Source of the DNA: Halolamina sp. CBA1230
Lineage (GTDB): Archaea; Halobacteriota; Halobacteria; Halobacteriales; Haloferacaceae
Reading direction: 5' to 3'
NCBI RefSeq assembly: GCF_002025255.2
Contig: NZ_CP054587.1
Span: 2,480,001 to 2,544,000 of the forward strand
Length of the DNA stretch: 64,000 nucleotides
The first letter of the stretch is position 1; every line of letters begins with the position of its first letter. The notes below the pieces were generated by a model, which saw nothing but the letters and a program-made list of their open reading frames with translations, was not told where the DNA came from and searched no databases. Below are positions 1 through 7,214 of the stretch, piece by piece. The position numbers and the translations under genes are program-made.

Positions 1-993
1 CCACTCCAGCGACCCCCCGGATCGGTACTCCGTCACCTGCGTCTCGAAGAAGTTCTTCTCGCGGTTGAGGTCGGCGGCCTCCGAGAGCCACGGGAACGGG
101 TTCTCGGTGCCGTACGCCTCGTCCATCCCGAGCTGGGTCAGCCGGCGGTCCGCGACGTACTCGACGTACTCAGCGAACTGTTCCGGCCCCATGCCGAGGA
201 TTTCTTCCGGGCAGGCCTCGCGGGCGTACTGCTGTTCGAGGTCGACGGCGTCGAGGATGAGCTCGCGGATCTCATCCTCGAACTCGTCGGTCCAGGCATC
301 GGTCTCGGCCCGGATCGCGTTGATCAGTTCGATGCCGAAGCCGAGATGCAGCGACTCGTCGCGCATGATGTACTCGAACTGCTCGCCGATGCCCTCCATC
401 TTCCCCTGTCGCTTGAGGCCGAGCATCATCGCGAACCCGGCGTAGAAGAAGATCCCCTCCATGATCACGTAGAAGCCGATCAAGTCACGGAGGAACGCCC
501 GCACGTCGTCCTCGTCGTCGATGGTGAACTCGGGGTCGTCGACGACCCTGGTGAGGTCGACGACGAACTCGTCTTTGGCCTCGATCGCGGGGATACGGTC
601 GTACATCCCGTAGAGGTACTCGGGGTCGAACCCCAGCGAGTCACAGCAGTAGATGAACGTGTCCGTGTGGATCGCCTCCTCGTACGCCTGCCGCAGGAGG
701 TACTGCCGGCACTCCGGCGCCGTGACGTGGTCGTACACCGCGAGCACGATGTTGTTCGCGGTCAGCGACTCCGCCGTCGAGAAGAAGCCGAGGTTCCACT
801 CGACCAGCTGTCGCTCGGCGTCGGTGAGCTCGTCGCCGTTCCACTGCTTCACGTCGTTGCCCATCGGGATCTCCTGGGGGACCCAGTTGTTGTCGACGCC
901 GGCCTCGTAGTACTCGCGGGCCCACTCGTAGTCGACGGGGAGGATCTTGTTCGGGTCGTGCGTGTCGCCGTCGGTGAGGTAGCTGATCGGCAT
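1..993 (-). CDS. nrdB: Ribonucleotide reductase small subunit, class Ic type (3' end at window edge)
   Basis: Radical-generating R2 subunit that works with NrdA to make deoxyribonucleotides. 331 codons are visible; the last seen residues are GSLEW, where related R2 proteins end, so probably only the stop lies outside the window. Metal ligands read as Glu75, Glu106, His109, Glu179, Glu213 and His216. The position of the E. coli radical tyrosine (E-x2-H-x3-Y) is Phe113 (EAIHTDTF), and the first ligand, Asp in E. coli, is Glu75. Both changes match Chlamydia trachomatis R2, at a constant offset of 14 residues from its Glu89 and Phe127, as I remember that sequence. This points to a Mn/Fe class Ic enzyme rather than a tyrosyl-radical one. 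The ATG overlaps the nrdA stop by one base (TAATG), so translation is coupled. Confidence 0.95.
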   Translation of the reverse strand, partial: MPISYLTDGDTHDPNKILPVDYEWAREYYEAGVDNNWVPQEIPMGNDVKQWNGDELTDAERQLVEWNLGFFSTAESLTANNIVLAVYDHVTAPECRQYLLRQAYEEAIHTDTFIYCCDSLGFDPEYLYGMYDRIPAIEAKDEFVVDLTRVVDDPEFTIDDEDDVRAFLRDLIGFYVIMEGIFFYAGFAMMLGLKRQGKMEGIGEQFEYIMRDESLHLGFGIELINAIRAETDAWTDEFEDEIRELILDAVDLEQQYAREACPEEILGMGPEQFAEYVEYVADRRLTQLGMDEAYGTENPFPWLSEAADLNREKNFFETQVTEYRSGGSLEW

Positions 994-3533
994 TACTGAC
1001 AGGCCTCGCAGGTGGGGTCCTCGACGCTCGGGAGCTCCGAGTCGTCGCTCGCGTCGCAGGCGTCGCCGCCGTCGGCTCCATCGGACGGCGGCGACGTCCG
1101 GCCGCCGTCGGCGGCCGCCTCGCCCTGTTCGTCAGTCGCGTCGTCGCCCGCATCGCCGTCCGCGTCCCGGCGCTGTGTCCGCCCGTACTCGTCCATGTCC
1201 AGCGTCGACTTCTCGAACTGGCTGGCGCCGAGCGTGCGCAGGTAGTACGTCGTCTTCAGCCCGAGCTCCCACGCGCGCTGGTACACGTCGTCGAGCAGCG
1301 TGCCGTCCGTGGAGGGGAAGAACACGTTGTGGCTCTGGGACTGGTCGACCCAGATCGCCCGCCGGGCGGTGAGTTCCAGCTGGTGGCGCGGGTCGATCTC
1401 GAAGGCGCCGCGGTGGCGCTCCCGCAGCGCGGGCGGGATCGACTCGATCTCCTGGATCGCGCCGTCGTGGTACTTGATCCGGTCCAGCATCTCGTCGGTC
1501 CAGAGCCCCAAGTCGTCCAGTTCCTCGACCAGATGCTCGTTGACGACGGTGAACTCGCCGCTCATGTTCGACTTCACGTAGAGGTTCGAGTACCGCGGCT
1601 CGATCGAGGGTGTGGTGCCCGCGATGGTGGAGATGGTCGCCGTCGGCGCGACCGCGGTGGTGTTGGAGTTGCGCATCCCGTGTTCGGCGACGTGGTCGCG
1701 CACTTCGCCCCAGTCGAGGCGCTCCTCGGGGTCCACGTCGACGGGCTCGCCGCGCTCCTCCTCCAGCAGTTCGACGGTGTCCTGCGGGAGCAGCCCGCGA
1801 TCCCACTTCGACCCCTCGTAGGAGTCGTACGTGCCGCGCTCCTTCGCCAGCCGCGACGAATTGAGGATCGCGTGGTAGGCGACCTGTTCCATCGTCCGGT
1901 CGGCCACCTCCAGCGCCTCGTCGCTGGCCATCCCGACGCCGCGTTCGGTCAGCATCTCGTGGAACCCCATCACGCCGAGGCCCACGGGGCGGTGCCGGGT
2001 GTTCGCGCGCTCGGCGCGGTCGGTGGGGTAGAAGTTCAGGTCGACGACGTTGTCGAGCATCCGCATCGCCGTCTCGACGGTGTCAGAAAGCGCCTCGCGA
2101 TCCAGTTCCTCGCCGTCGACGTGCTTCGCGAGGTTGACCGAGCCGAGGTTACAGACCGCAGTTTCGTCCTGCGAGGTGTTGAGGGTGATCTCCGTACAGA
2201 GGTTCGAGCTGTTGATCGTCCCGTAGTGGTCCTGCGGCGAGCGGACGTTACAGGGGTCCTTGAACGTGATCCACGGGTGGCCCGTCTCGAACAGCCGGGT
2301 GAGCATCGTGCGCCACAGCTCCGCAGCCTCGACGCGCTCGTACTGCCGGAGCTCGCCGTCGTCCGCGGCCTGCTCGTACCGCTCGTACAGCTCCTCGAAC
2401 TCCTGGCCCGTCGCCTCGTGGAGCTCCGGGACCTCGTCCGGCGAGAACAGCGTCCACTGCTCGCCGGCGCGGACCCGTTTCATGAACAGGTCCGGCACCC
2501 ACGCCGCAGTGTTCATCTCGTGGGTGCGCCGGCGCTCGTCGCCAGTGTTGCGCTTCAGGTCGAGGAACGCCGGGAAGTCCAGATGCCACGCCGCGAGGTA
2601 CGCACAGGCCGCCCCGCGGCGCTTCCCGGAGCGATTGATCGCGCCGGTCACGTCGTCGGAGATGTTGAGGAACGGGATCACGCCCGTCGACTCGACGCCG
2701 GTGGACTCGATCAGCGAGCCCTCGGCGCGGACGTTCGTCCAGTCGTTGCCGAGCCCGCCGGACCACTTCGAGAGCTTCGCGTGGGCCTTGTAGGAGTCGA
2801 ATATGTCCTCCAGATCGTCCTGCACCGTCGTGAGGTAGCAGGAGGAGAGCTGTGGGTGGGTGGTGCCGGCGTGGAACAGCGTCGGCGTCGAGTGGACGAA
2901 CCGCAGCGTCGACAGCGCGTCGTAGAACTCGACGGCGCGGGCCTCGCGGTCCTCCGGGTCCTCCGCGAGCGCGACGCCCATCGCCACGCGCATCCAGAAC
3001 GCCTGCGGGAGTTCCAGTGGCTCGTCCTCCTCGACGGTCCGGAGGAAGTAGCGCTGCACCAGCGTCGAGACGGCCATGTAGCCGAACTCCTCGTCGCGCT
3101 CTGGCACGAGCGCGTGCGAGAGCGACTCAAGGTCGTACTCGGCCATTCGGTCGTCGAGCAGGTCGCGCTCGACGCCGCTCTCGATCGCCTCCACGAACGA
3201 CGCGCGGTACGTCTCGCCCGAGAGCGGGCCGTCGGTGCCGGTCACGTTGCGGGCGTGGCGCCAGCGCGCGACCCGTGCGGCCGCGTCGTCGTGCGCGGGG
3301 TCGCGCTCGGTGCGCGCGGTCAGCACGCCGATCAGCGCCTCGTCGATCTCGTCAGCGTCGGCGTCCTCGTAGCTGTCGCGCTCGGCGGCGCGGGCGAGCT
3401 CCTCGCGGTCGCTCGCGAGGTCGAAATCCGCCGTCGCCGCGGCGAGTCGGTCCTCGATTCGGTCGGTCGTCGGTGGGGTTGCCTGAGTCATGTCCACGGC
3501 GGGCCCGTCGGGAGCGACCGACAGCGTCGCCAC
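993..3533 (-). CDS. nrdA: Ribonucleoside-diphosphate reductase large subunit
   Basis: Catalytic subunit of class I RNR, 846 aa. Visible motifs: SSCYLTT (first active-site Cys), NLCTEI (Asn, thiyl-radical Cys and Glu), CNLGSVNLA (second Cys of the redox pair), the tyrosine pair in TTYYLRT, and a C-terminal CEACQ with the CxxC that is re-reduced by thioredoxin/glutaredoxin-type donors. A highly acidic tail of about 60 residues links the core to that CxxC. No clear ATP-cone is seen at the N terminus, so dATP feedback of the classical kind is doubtful. An internal ATG at 3491 (MTQATPP) could be the real start. It is first in an operon with nrdB. Confidence 0.95.
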   Translation of the reverse strand: MATLSVAPDGPAVDMTQATPPTTDRIEDRLAAATADFDLASDREELARAAERDSYEDADADEIDEALIGVLTARTERDPAHDDAAARVARWRHARNVTGTDGPLSGETYRASFVEAIESGVERDLLDDRMAEYDLESLSHALVPERDEEFGYMAVSTLVQRYFLRTVEEDEPLELPQAFWMRVAMGVALAEDPEDREARAVEFYDALSTLRFVHSTPTLFHAGTTHPQLSSCYLTTVQDDLEDIFDSYKAHAKLSKWSGGLGNDWTNVRAEGSLIESTGVESTGVIPFLNISDDVTGAINRSGKRRGAACAYLAAWHLDFPAFLDLKRNTGDERRRTHEMNTAAWVPDLFMKRVRAGEQWTLFSPDEVPELHEATGQEFEELYERYEQAADDGELRQYERVEAAELWRTMLTRLFETGHPWITFKDPCNVRSPQDHYGTINSSNLCTEITLNTSQDETAVCNLGSVNLAKHVDGEELDREALSDTVETAMRMLDNVVDLNFYPTDRAERANTRHRPVGLGVMGFHEMLTERGVGMASDEALEVADRTMEQVAYHAILNSSRLAKERGTYDSYEGSKWDRGLLPQDTVELLEEERGEPVDVDPEERLDWGEVRDHVAEHGMRNSNTTAVAPTATISTIAGTTPSIEPRYSNLYVKSNMSGEFTVVNEHLVEELDDLGLWTDEMLDRIKYHDGAIQEIESIPPALRERHRGAFEIDPRHQLELTARRAIWVDQSQSHNVFFPSTDGTLLDDVYQRAWELGLKTTYYLRTLGASQFEKSTLDMDEYGRTQRRDADGDAGDDATDEQGEAAADGGRTSPPSDGADGGDACDASDDSELPSVEDPTCEACQ

Positions 3534-3632
3534 TCACGGAGCCGCCCTCGGTCGTTTTCGGCTCGCTCCCGCGAACCGAGCCCTGCCGTCTGTTCGGTTT
3601 TCGGCGACCGGGTTAAGGCTTTCCCAGTTTGA

Positions 3633-3646
3633 TTGTAGTAGTACAA
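3633..3646. promoter_or_regulatory. Inverted repeat upstream of nrdA (candidate operator)
   Basis: The sequence ttgtagtagtacaa is an inverted repeat TTGTA-N4-TACAA about 100 bp upstream of the nrdA ATG, in the gap between nrdA and the metallophosphoesterase gene. The surrounding 3601-3660 stretch is less GC-rich than its neighbours and holds a possible TATA-like ggttaaggctttcc at 3610-3623. A role in nrdAB control is inferred from position only. Confidence 0.3.
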
Positions 3647-3742
3647 CTTCGTTTGTTCTCCGCCGCACAGACGGTCCGACGCGCCGCTGTTCGGGCGGTA
3701 CTGACGACAGAGAACGATCGGTTCGGTCGGCGGGAATCGGTG

Positions 3743-4402
3743 CTATCGGCCCTCACGGAGCCGTTCGCCGATCTCGGACGGGAGGTCCGTCCCCGCGACG
3801 GCGTCGACGACCCGGTCGATATCGTAGCTCACGCGGTGCTCCTCGACCGACTGGTCGTCGAGGTCGACGACCGCGTACGCCGCGTCGGGGTCGCGGTCAC
3901 GCGGCTGGCCGACGCTGCCGGGGTTCAGCACGATCCCGTCACCGAACACGGCGTGGTGCTGGACGTGCGTGTGGCCCATGATCAGCAGTTCCTCTTCGTC
4001 GAGCAGGCCGGCGGCGAACTCTCGCGGGTAGGTGTAGTGGTCCGGATCGTCCGGGTGGCCGTGGACGATCTTCACCCGATCGTCGACGACGTGGCGCTCG
4101 ACCGGGAGCGCGTCCAGCCAGTCGATCGCATCGGCGTCGAGCTGCTCGCGGGCGTAGTCGACGCCGGCTTTCGCCATCCCGTTGAAGCCGGCGACGTCGT
4201 CGCTGGCGACCGCGCGGTCGTGGTTCCCCTGTACGGTCGGGATCTCCCGCTCGCGGACGATCTCGACACACTCGGCGGGCCAGGGGTTGTAGCCGACGAC
4301 GTCGCCGGCACAGACCAGCCCGTCGACCGACGGCATGTCCTCGAGCACCGTCTCTAGCGCGGGCAGATTGCCGTGGATGTCCGAGATGACGCCGAGTTTC
4401 AT
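3743..4402 (-). CDS. YfcE/MJ0936-type metallophosphoesterase
   Basis: Calcineurin-like phosphoesterase of 219 aa. The start is the ATG giving MKLGVISDIHGN, where the first metal-binding D-x-H block begins. Further blocks are GDVVGYNP, GNHDRAV, VHGHPDD and GHTHVQH, followed by NPGSVGQPRD near the C terminus. This is the full metallophosphatase signature, with ligands Asp, His, Asn and several His for a dinuclear centre. Family members hydrolyse phosphodiesters, but the substrate here is unknown. The same frame stays open upstream through purO, but that part is out of frame with purO and is not coding. It sits between nrdA and purO on the same strand. Confidence 0.9.
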   Translation of the reverse strand: MKLGVISDIHGNLPALETVLEDMPSVDGLVCAGDVVGYNPWPAECVEIVREREIPTVQGNHDRAVASDDVAGFNGMAKAGVDYAREQLDADAIDWLDALPVERHVVDDRVKIVHGHPDDPDHYTYPREFAAGLLDEEELLIMGHTHVQHHAVFGDGIVLNPGSVGQPRDRDPDAAYAVVDLDDQSVEEHRVSYDIDRVVDAVAGTDLPSEIGERLREGR

Positions 4403-4440
4403 GGCCGGCGGAAACGGGGCGATGGGGAAAAGGACCGTGG

Positions 4441-5025
4441 CTACTCGCCGTTGTGGATCGCCGTCTCGACGCCGCCGTCGACGGACACCCCCGCAGCACA
4501 GACGGCGTGTTCGAACGCGTGGTCGTACAGCTCCCGGGCCGCCGCGGTGGCCCCGTCGGCCTCGAGCGCGAACGGCTCGGGGTCGTCCTTCTCGTAGGTG
4601 GCGACCAGCGTCGGCTCCGTGACCTCGCGGACGAGCAGTGCGTCCCGACGCACCGTGCCGACGGACGCGGTCTCTTCCCCCACGACCGCGGCGATACGGG
4701 GCGTGTCGTAGTCGTCCTTCTCGAAGTCCAGCGCGAACAGCGCGGTCGCGAGCGCGTCGCGGGGCGGGTAGCCGAGTTCGAGTTTCTCCGCGACCGGGTC
4801 GACGTGGGAGCCGTTGCCGACCGCGGCCATCGCGTCGCCGTCGCGTTCGACGCGCCGGACGCAGTTGTAGGAGACGTAGGGGTTGTCCGTGGGCTCGGCG
4901 TCGTCGGTCGGGACGACGGTGAGCCCTGCGTCGCGCTCGATCACCTTCCGGTTCGGGAACGAGCGCGAGGAGACGCGGTAGGCTGCCAGTCCTGGCGCGG
5001 CGACGAGGAAGCGACCGACGTACAT
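4441..5025 (-). CDS. purO: IMP cyclohydrolase, archaeal PurO type
   Basis: Last step of de novo purine synthesis: closes FAICAR to IMP. The 194-aa product begins [12 protein letters not shown] and contains [21 protein letters not shown] and GNGSHVDP, all typical of the archaeal PurO family (unrelated to the PurH cyclohydrolase domain). The ATG at 5025 was chosen over an in-frame ATG nine codons upstream because the conserved family N terminus starts there. It is divergent from the doxX-like gene. The gap between them holds a cataagg element near 5125, probably the doxX promoter. Confidence 0.93.
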   Translation of the reverse strand: MYVGRFLVAAPGLAAYRVSSRSFPNRKVIERDAGLTVVPTDDAEPTDNPYVSYNCVRRVERDGDAMAAVGNGSHVDPVAEKLELGYPPRDALATALFALDFEKDDYDTPRIAAVVGEETASVGTVRRDALLVREVTEPTLVATYEKDDPEPFALEADGATAAARELYDHAFEHAVCAAGVSVDGGVETAIHNGE

Positions 5026-5153
5026 GGTGGTTTTGGAGCGGCAGGACGCCAAGTAGGTGGTGGTTCCCGACGATCGAGAACGACGCTACGACGATTCCCA
5101 CCCGTCGGGAACGACCGTCGGGGCATAAGGCCGGCGCGCCCGGACCTCCAGAT

Positions 5154-5708
5154 ATGGCAACGAGAGAGGTCACACTCAGAAGTACAGTGGCAGGGTTCAC
5201 CGCGGAGGGGAAGCTCCACACGCTCAGCGTCTGGTTCATCCTCGCGCTGCGGCTGATGATGGGGCTGGCGTTCCTCCAGAGCGGTGTGGACAAAGTGCTC
5301 TCGGGGAGCTTCTCGGCGGCGGGCTACCTCCAGAACGCGCCGCGGGCGAACGGCAGCCCCGTCGCCGGGCTGTTCGAGGCGATGGGGTCGTCGCCGTTGT
5401 TCGTCGACTTCGTGAACGTCGCCGTTCCCTGGGGGGAGGTGCTGATCGGGCTGGGTCTGCTCGTCGGCGGCCTCACCCGACTGGCCGCGTTCTGGGGCGC
5501 GCTCATGATGCTGCTGTTCTACCTGGGTAACTGGGAGATCTCCCACGGCTACATCAACGGCGACTTCGCGTACATGCTCACGTTCCTCGCCGTCGCCGCC
5601 TTCGGCGCGGGCAGGATCCTCGGGCTCGATCAGTACATCGAGCAGTACGAGATCGACGGCCAGCCGCTCGTCGAACGCTACCCGTGGATGCGGTACTTCC
5701 TGGGGTAG
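5154..5708 (+). CDS. DoxX family membrane protein
   Basis: 184-aa integral membrane protein with about four hydrophobic segments (roughly residues 24-42, 88-108, 112-128 and 138-155). The first segment carries LRLMMGLAFLQSGVDKV and the second GEVLIGLGLLVGG, both typical of DoxX/DoxD proteins (thiosulfate:quinone oxidoreductase small subunits and relatives). Whether this member acts on thiosulfate is not known; many haloarchaea carry such proteins without a DoxA partner, and none is seen here. A TATA-like element about 25-30 nt upstream suggests a leaderless mRNA. Confidence 0.85.
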   Translation: MATREVTLRSTVAGFTAEGKLHTLSVWFILALRLMMGLAFLQSGVDKVLSGSFSAAGYLQNAPRANGSPVAGLFEAMGSSPLFVDFVNVAVPWGEVLIGLGLLVGGLTRLAAFWGALMMLLFYLGNWEISHGYINGDFAYMLTFLAVAAFGAGRILGLDQYIEQYEIDGQPLVERYPWMRYFLG

Positions 5709-5755
5709 CACCGCGGCCGCGAACTTCTTTCCGTGAAGCCGCGTGGAACCGACAC

Positions 5756-6304
5756 GTGGCGAGCGAACAGGACTGCATCGACGCGCTCCGCGAAGCCGCG
5801 CGGGAACTGGGCGCGTCGCCGACGAAAGCCGAGTACGAGCAACTCGGGCTGACGCCGGCCTCGGCGACGATCATCCGGACGATCGGCGGCTGGAACGACG
5901 CGAAAGAGCAGGCGGGGCTGGCGACCAACGTCTCGACCGGGAGCCGAGTCGGGCCGCCGCCGGAAGGCGTCGACGACGACGTTCGCGAGCGGTGGGCGGA
6001 GCTGTCGGTCGACCAGCGCTGGCACTACCGGAACCGGGAGTGGAACACCGAGCGGACGCTGAACCGCCGGGCGGAGCTCCAGTCGTGGGTGGACGAGCGG
6101 AGCGCCGACGCCGGGTGTGCTCGGTGCGGCGAGTCCGCCCCCGCCTGTCTCGATTTCCACCATCGCGATCCCGGCGAGAAATCGAGGAGTGTCAGTCGGC
6201 TGATCGTCGACGGCGTCTCACGGGAACGGCTCCGGGAGGAGATGGAGAAGTGTACGGTGCTCTGTGCGAACTGCCACCGGAAGGAACACGACGAAGAGCC
6301 GTGA
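5756..6304 (+). CDS. HNH endonuclease with homing-endonuclease-associated repeat
   Basis: 182 aa from the GTG at 5756; an ATG at 5684 would add 24 residues and overlap the doxX-like gene by 25 bp. Residues 4-60 resemble a HARE repeat (CIDALREAARELG, SPTKAEYEQLGLTPASATI, GGWNDAKEQAGL), a DNA-binding helix module. The C-terminal half is a zinc-stabilised HNH nuclease: CARCGE, then LDFHHRDPGEKS with the catalytic His pair, then CTVLCANCHRKEH. Metal-dependent nuclease activity is expected from the family. It lies 86 bp before tRNA-Gln. I cannot tell whether it is a domesticated host protein or a remnant mobile gene. Confidence 0.8.
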   Translation: MASEQDCIDALREAARELGASPTKAEYEQLGLTPASATIIRTIGGWNDAKEQAGLATNVSTGSRVGPPPEGVDDDVRERWAELSVDQRWHYRNREWNTERTLNRRAELQSWVDERSADAGCARCGESAPACLDFHHRDPGEKSRSVSRLIVDGVSRERLREEMEKCTVLCANCHRKEHDEEP

Positions 6305-6389
6305 TCGACTCCGAAACACTCATACCTCCCAACGGACTACGAGGGATTGCTGAGAAATCGCCGTCAAGCGAGACGGTGGTAGATATGTC

Positions 6390-6462
6390 AGTCCATTGGG
6401 GTAGTGGCCAATCCTGAAGCCTTCTGGGGGCTTCGACCCTGGTTCGAATCCAGGATGGACTA
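6390..6462 (+). tRNA. tRNA-Gln (anticodon CTG)
   Basis: 73-nt cloverleaf. The acceptor stem AGTCCAT pairs with ATGGACT, with discriminator A. The D-arm is GGGT/ATCC with a short loop. The anticodon stem AAGCC/GGCTT encloses TTCTGGG, giving anticodon CTG for Gln codon CAG. The T-arm is CCTGG-TTCGAAT-CCAGG. No intron, and CCA is not encoded. The 248 bp that follow, up to the cgi121 stop, hold no credible gene. Confidence 0.96.
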
Positions 6463-6710
6463 CTTCCTCGCAGTTTTCGATCGGCGAGCGGCCGCCGTAT
6501 CAGTCGAAATTCGCCGCGATCACTCCGACTCCACGAGTCGCTTCACCTTCGACCAGTGCCCGTGCCGCAGCGCCACTCGTCCTCGACGCCCTCCTTTCGG
6601 GCTCCGCCGAGACTGACCAGCTGACCACAGACGATTGGGGTCACTGCCCTGGAGCGTGACTGTCTCCTCGTCCACGCGTGCCAGACCGGGAAGGTGCCGC
6701 GAGGAACGGA

Positions 6711-7214
6711 CTACTTCTCGACGTCCAGCAGCGCCACGCGCTCCAGCACCAGGTCCGCCAGCCCGCCGTCGACGGCGTCGAGTTCGGCGTCCGAGACGTC
6801 GAAGAACGCCCGAACGGTCACCTCGTCGTACTCGCCCAGCACCGACGCCTCGTCGACGTGCTCCCGGAGCATCTCGATCGCGTCCGCCTCGGCCTCGGCG
6901 TCGCCGGCCGGCGAGTCCACGAGCACGACGACGCGGTTCTCGCCCTCGGCGACACCCATCTCCAGCGCGCGGTTGATCTGTCGGCGCCCAGCCGCGTAGC
7001 AGAGCACCTCGACCGCGCGCTCCCGAGCGACGTTCTCGCCGCGGGCGATCGCACGGTCGGCGCGGTCGAGCGCACGTCGGAGATGTGCCTCGGAGACGAC
7101 GTAGTCGGCGTCGAACGCCTGGACGGTCGTCCCGGTCGCTTCGGCCACGTCGTCGAGCGTCGCGAGGAACGAATCGAGGTCGTCGACCGTGACCGTCCCG
7201 TCGAGCAGCCGCAT
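6711..7214 (-). CDS. cgi121: KEOPS complex subunit Cgi121
   Basis: 167-aa protein of the Cgi121/TPRKB family, the KEOPS subunit that binds tRNA and helps Kae1/Bud32 make N6-threonylcarbamoyladenosine at position 37 of ANN-decoding tRNAs. Family traits seen: an N-terminal beta strand start (MRLLDGTVTV), QAFDADYVVSEAHLRRAL, and the helix ENVARERAVEVLCYAAGRRQINRA (shown only in part here as VLCYAAGRRQI), followed by VVVLVDSP. Its ATG directly follows the hel308 stop (TGAATG), so the two are co-transcribed and probably translationally coupled. Confidence 0.9.
   Translation of the reverse strand: MRLLDGTVTVDDLDSFLATLDDVAEATGTTVQAFDADYVVSEAHLRRALDRADRAIARGENVARERAVEVLCYAAGRRQINRALEMGVAEGENRVVVLVDSPAGDAEAEADAIEMLREHVDEASVLGEYDEVTVRAFFDVSDAELDAVDGGLADLVLERVALLDVEK

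Noticed and set aside
1329-3632. 767-codon open frame antisense to nrdA
   Set aside because: Mirror of nrdA codon bias; no motifs.
3743-5293. Long minus-strand frame joining the metallophosphoesterase to an upstream Arg-rich stretch
   Set aside because: The upstream part lies out of frame over purO and does not resemble the acidic proteome; the family start at 4402 is clear.
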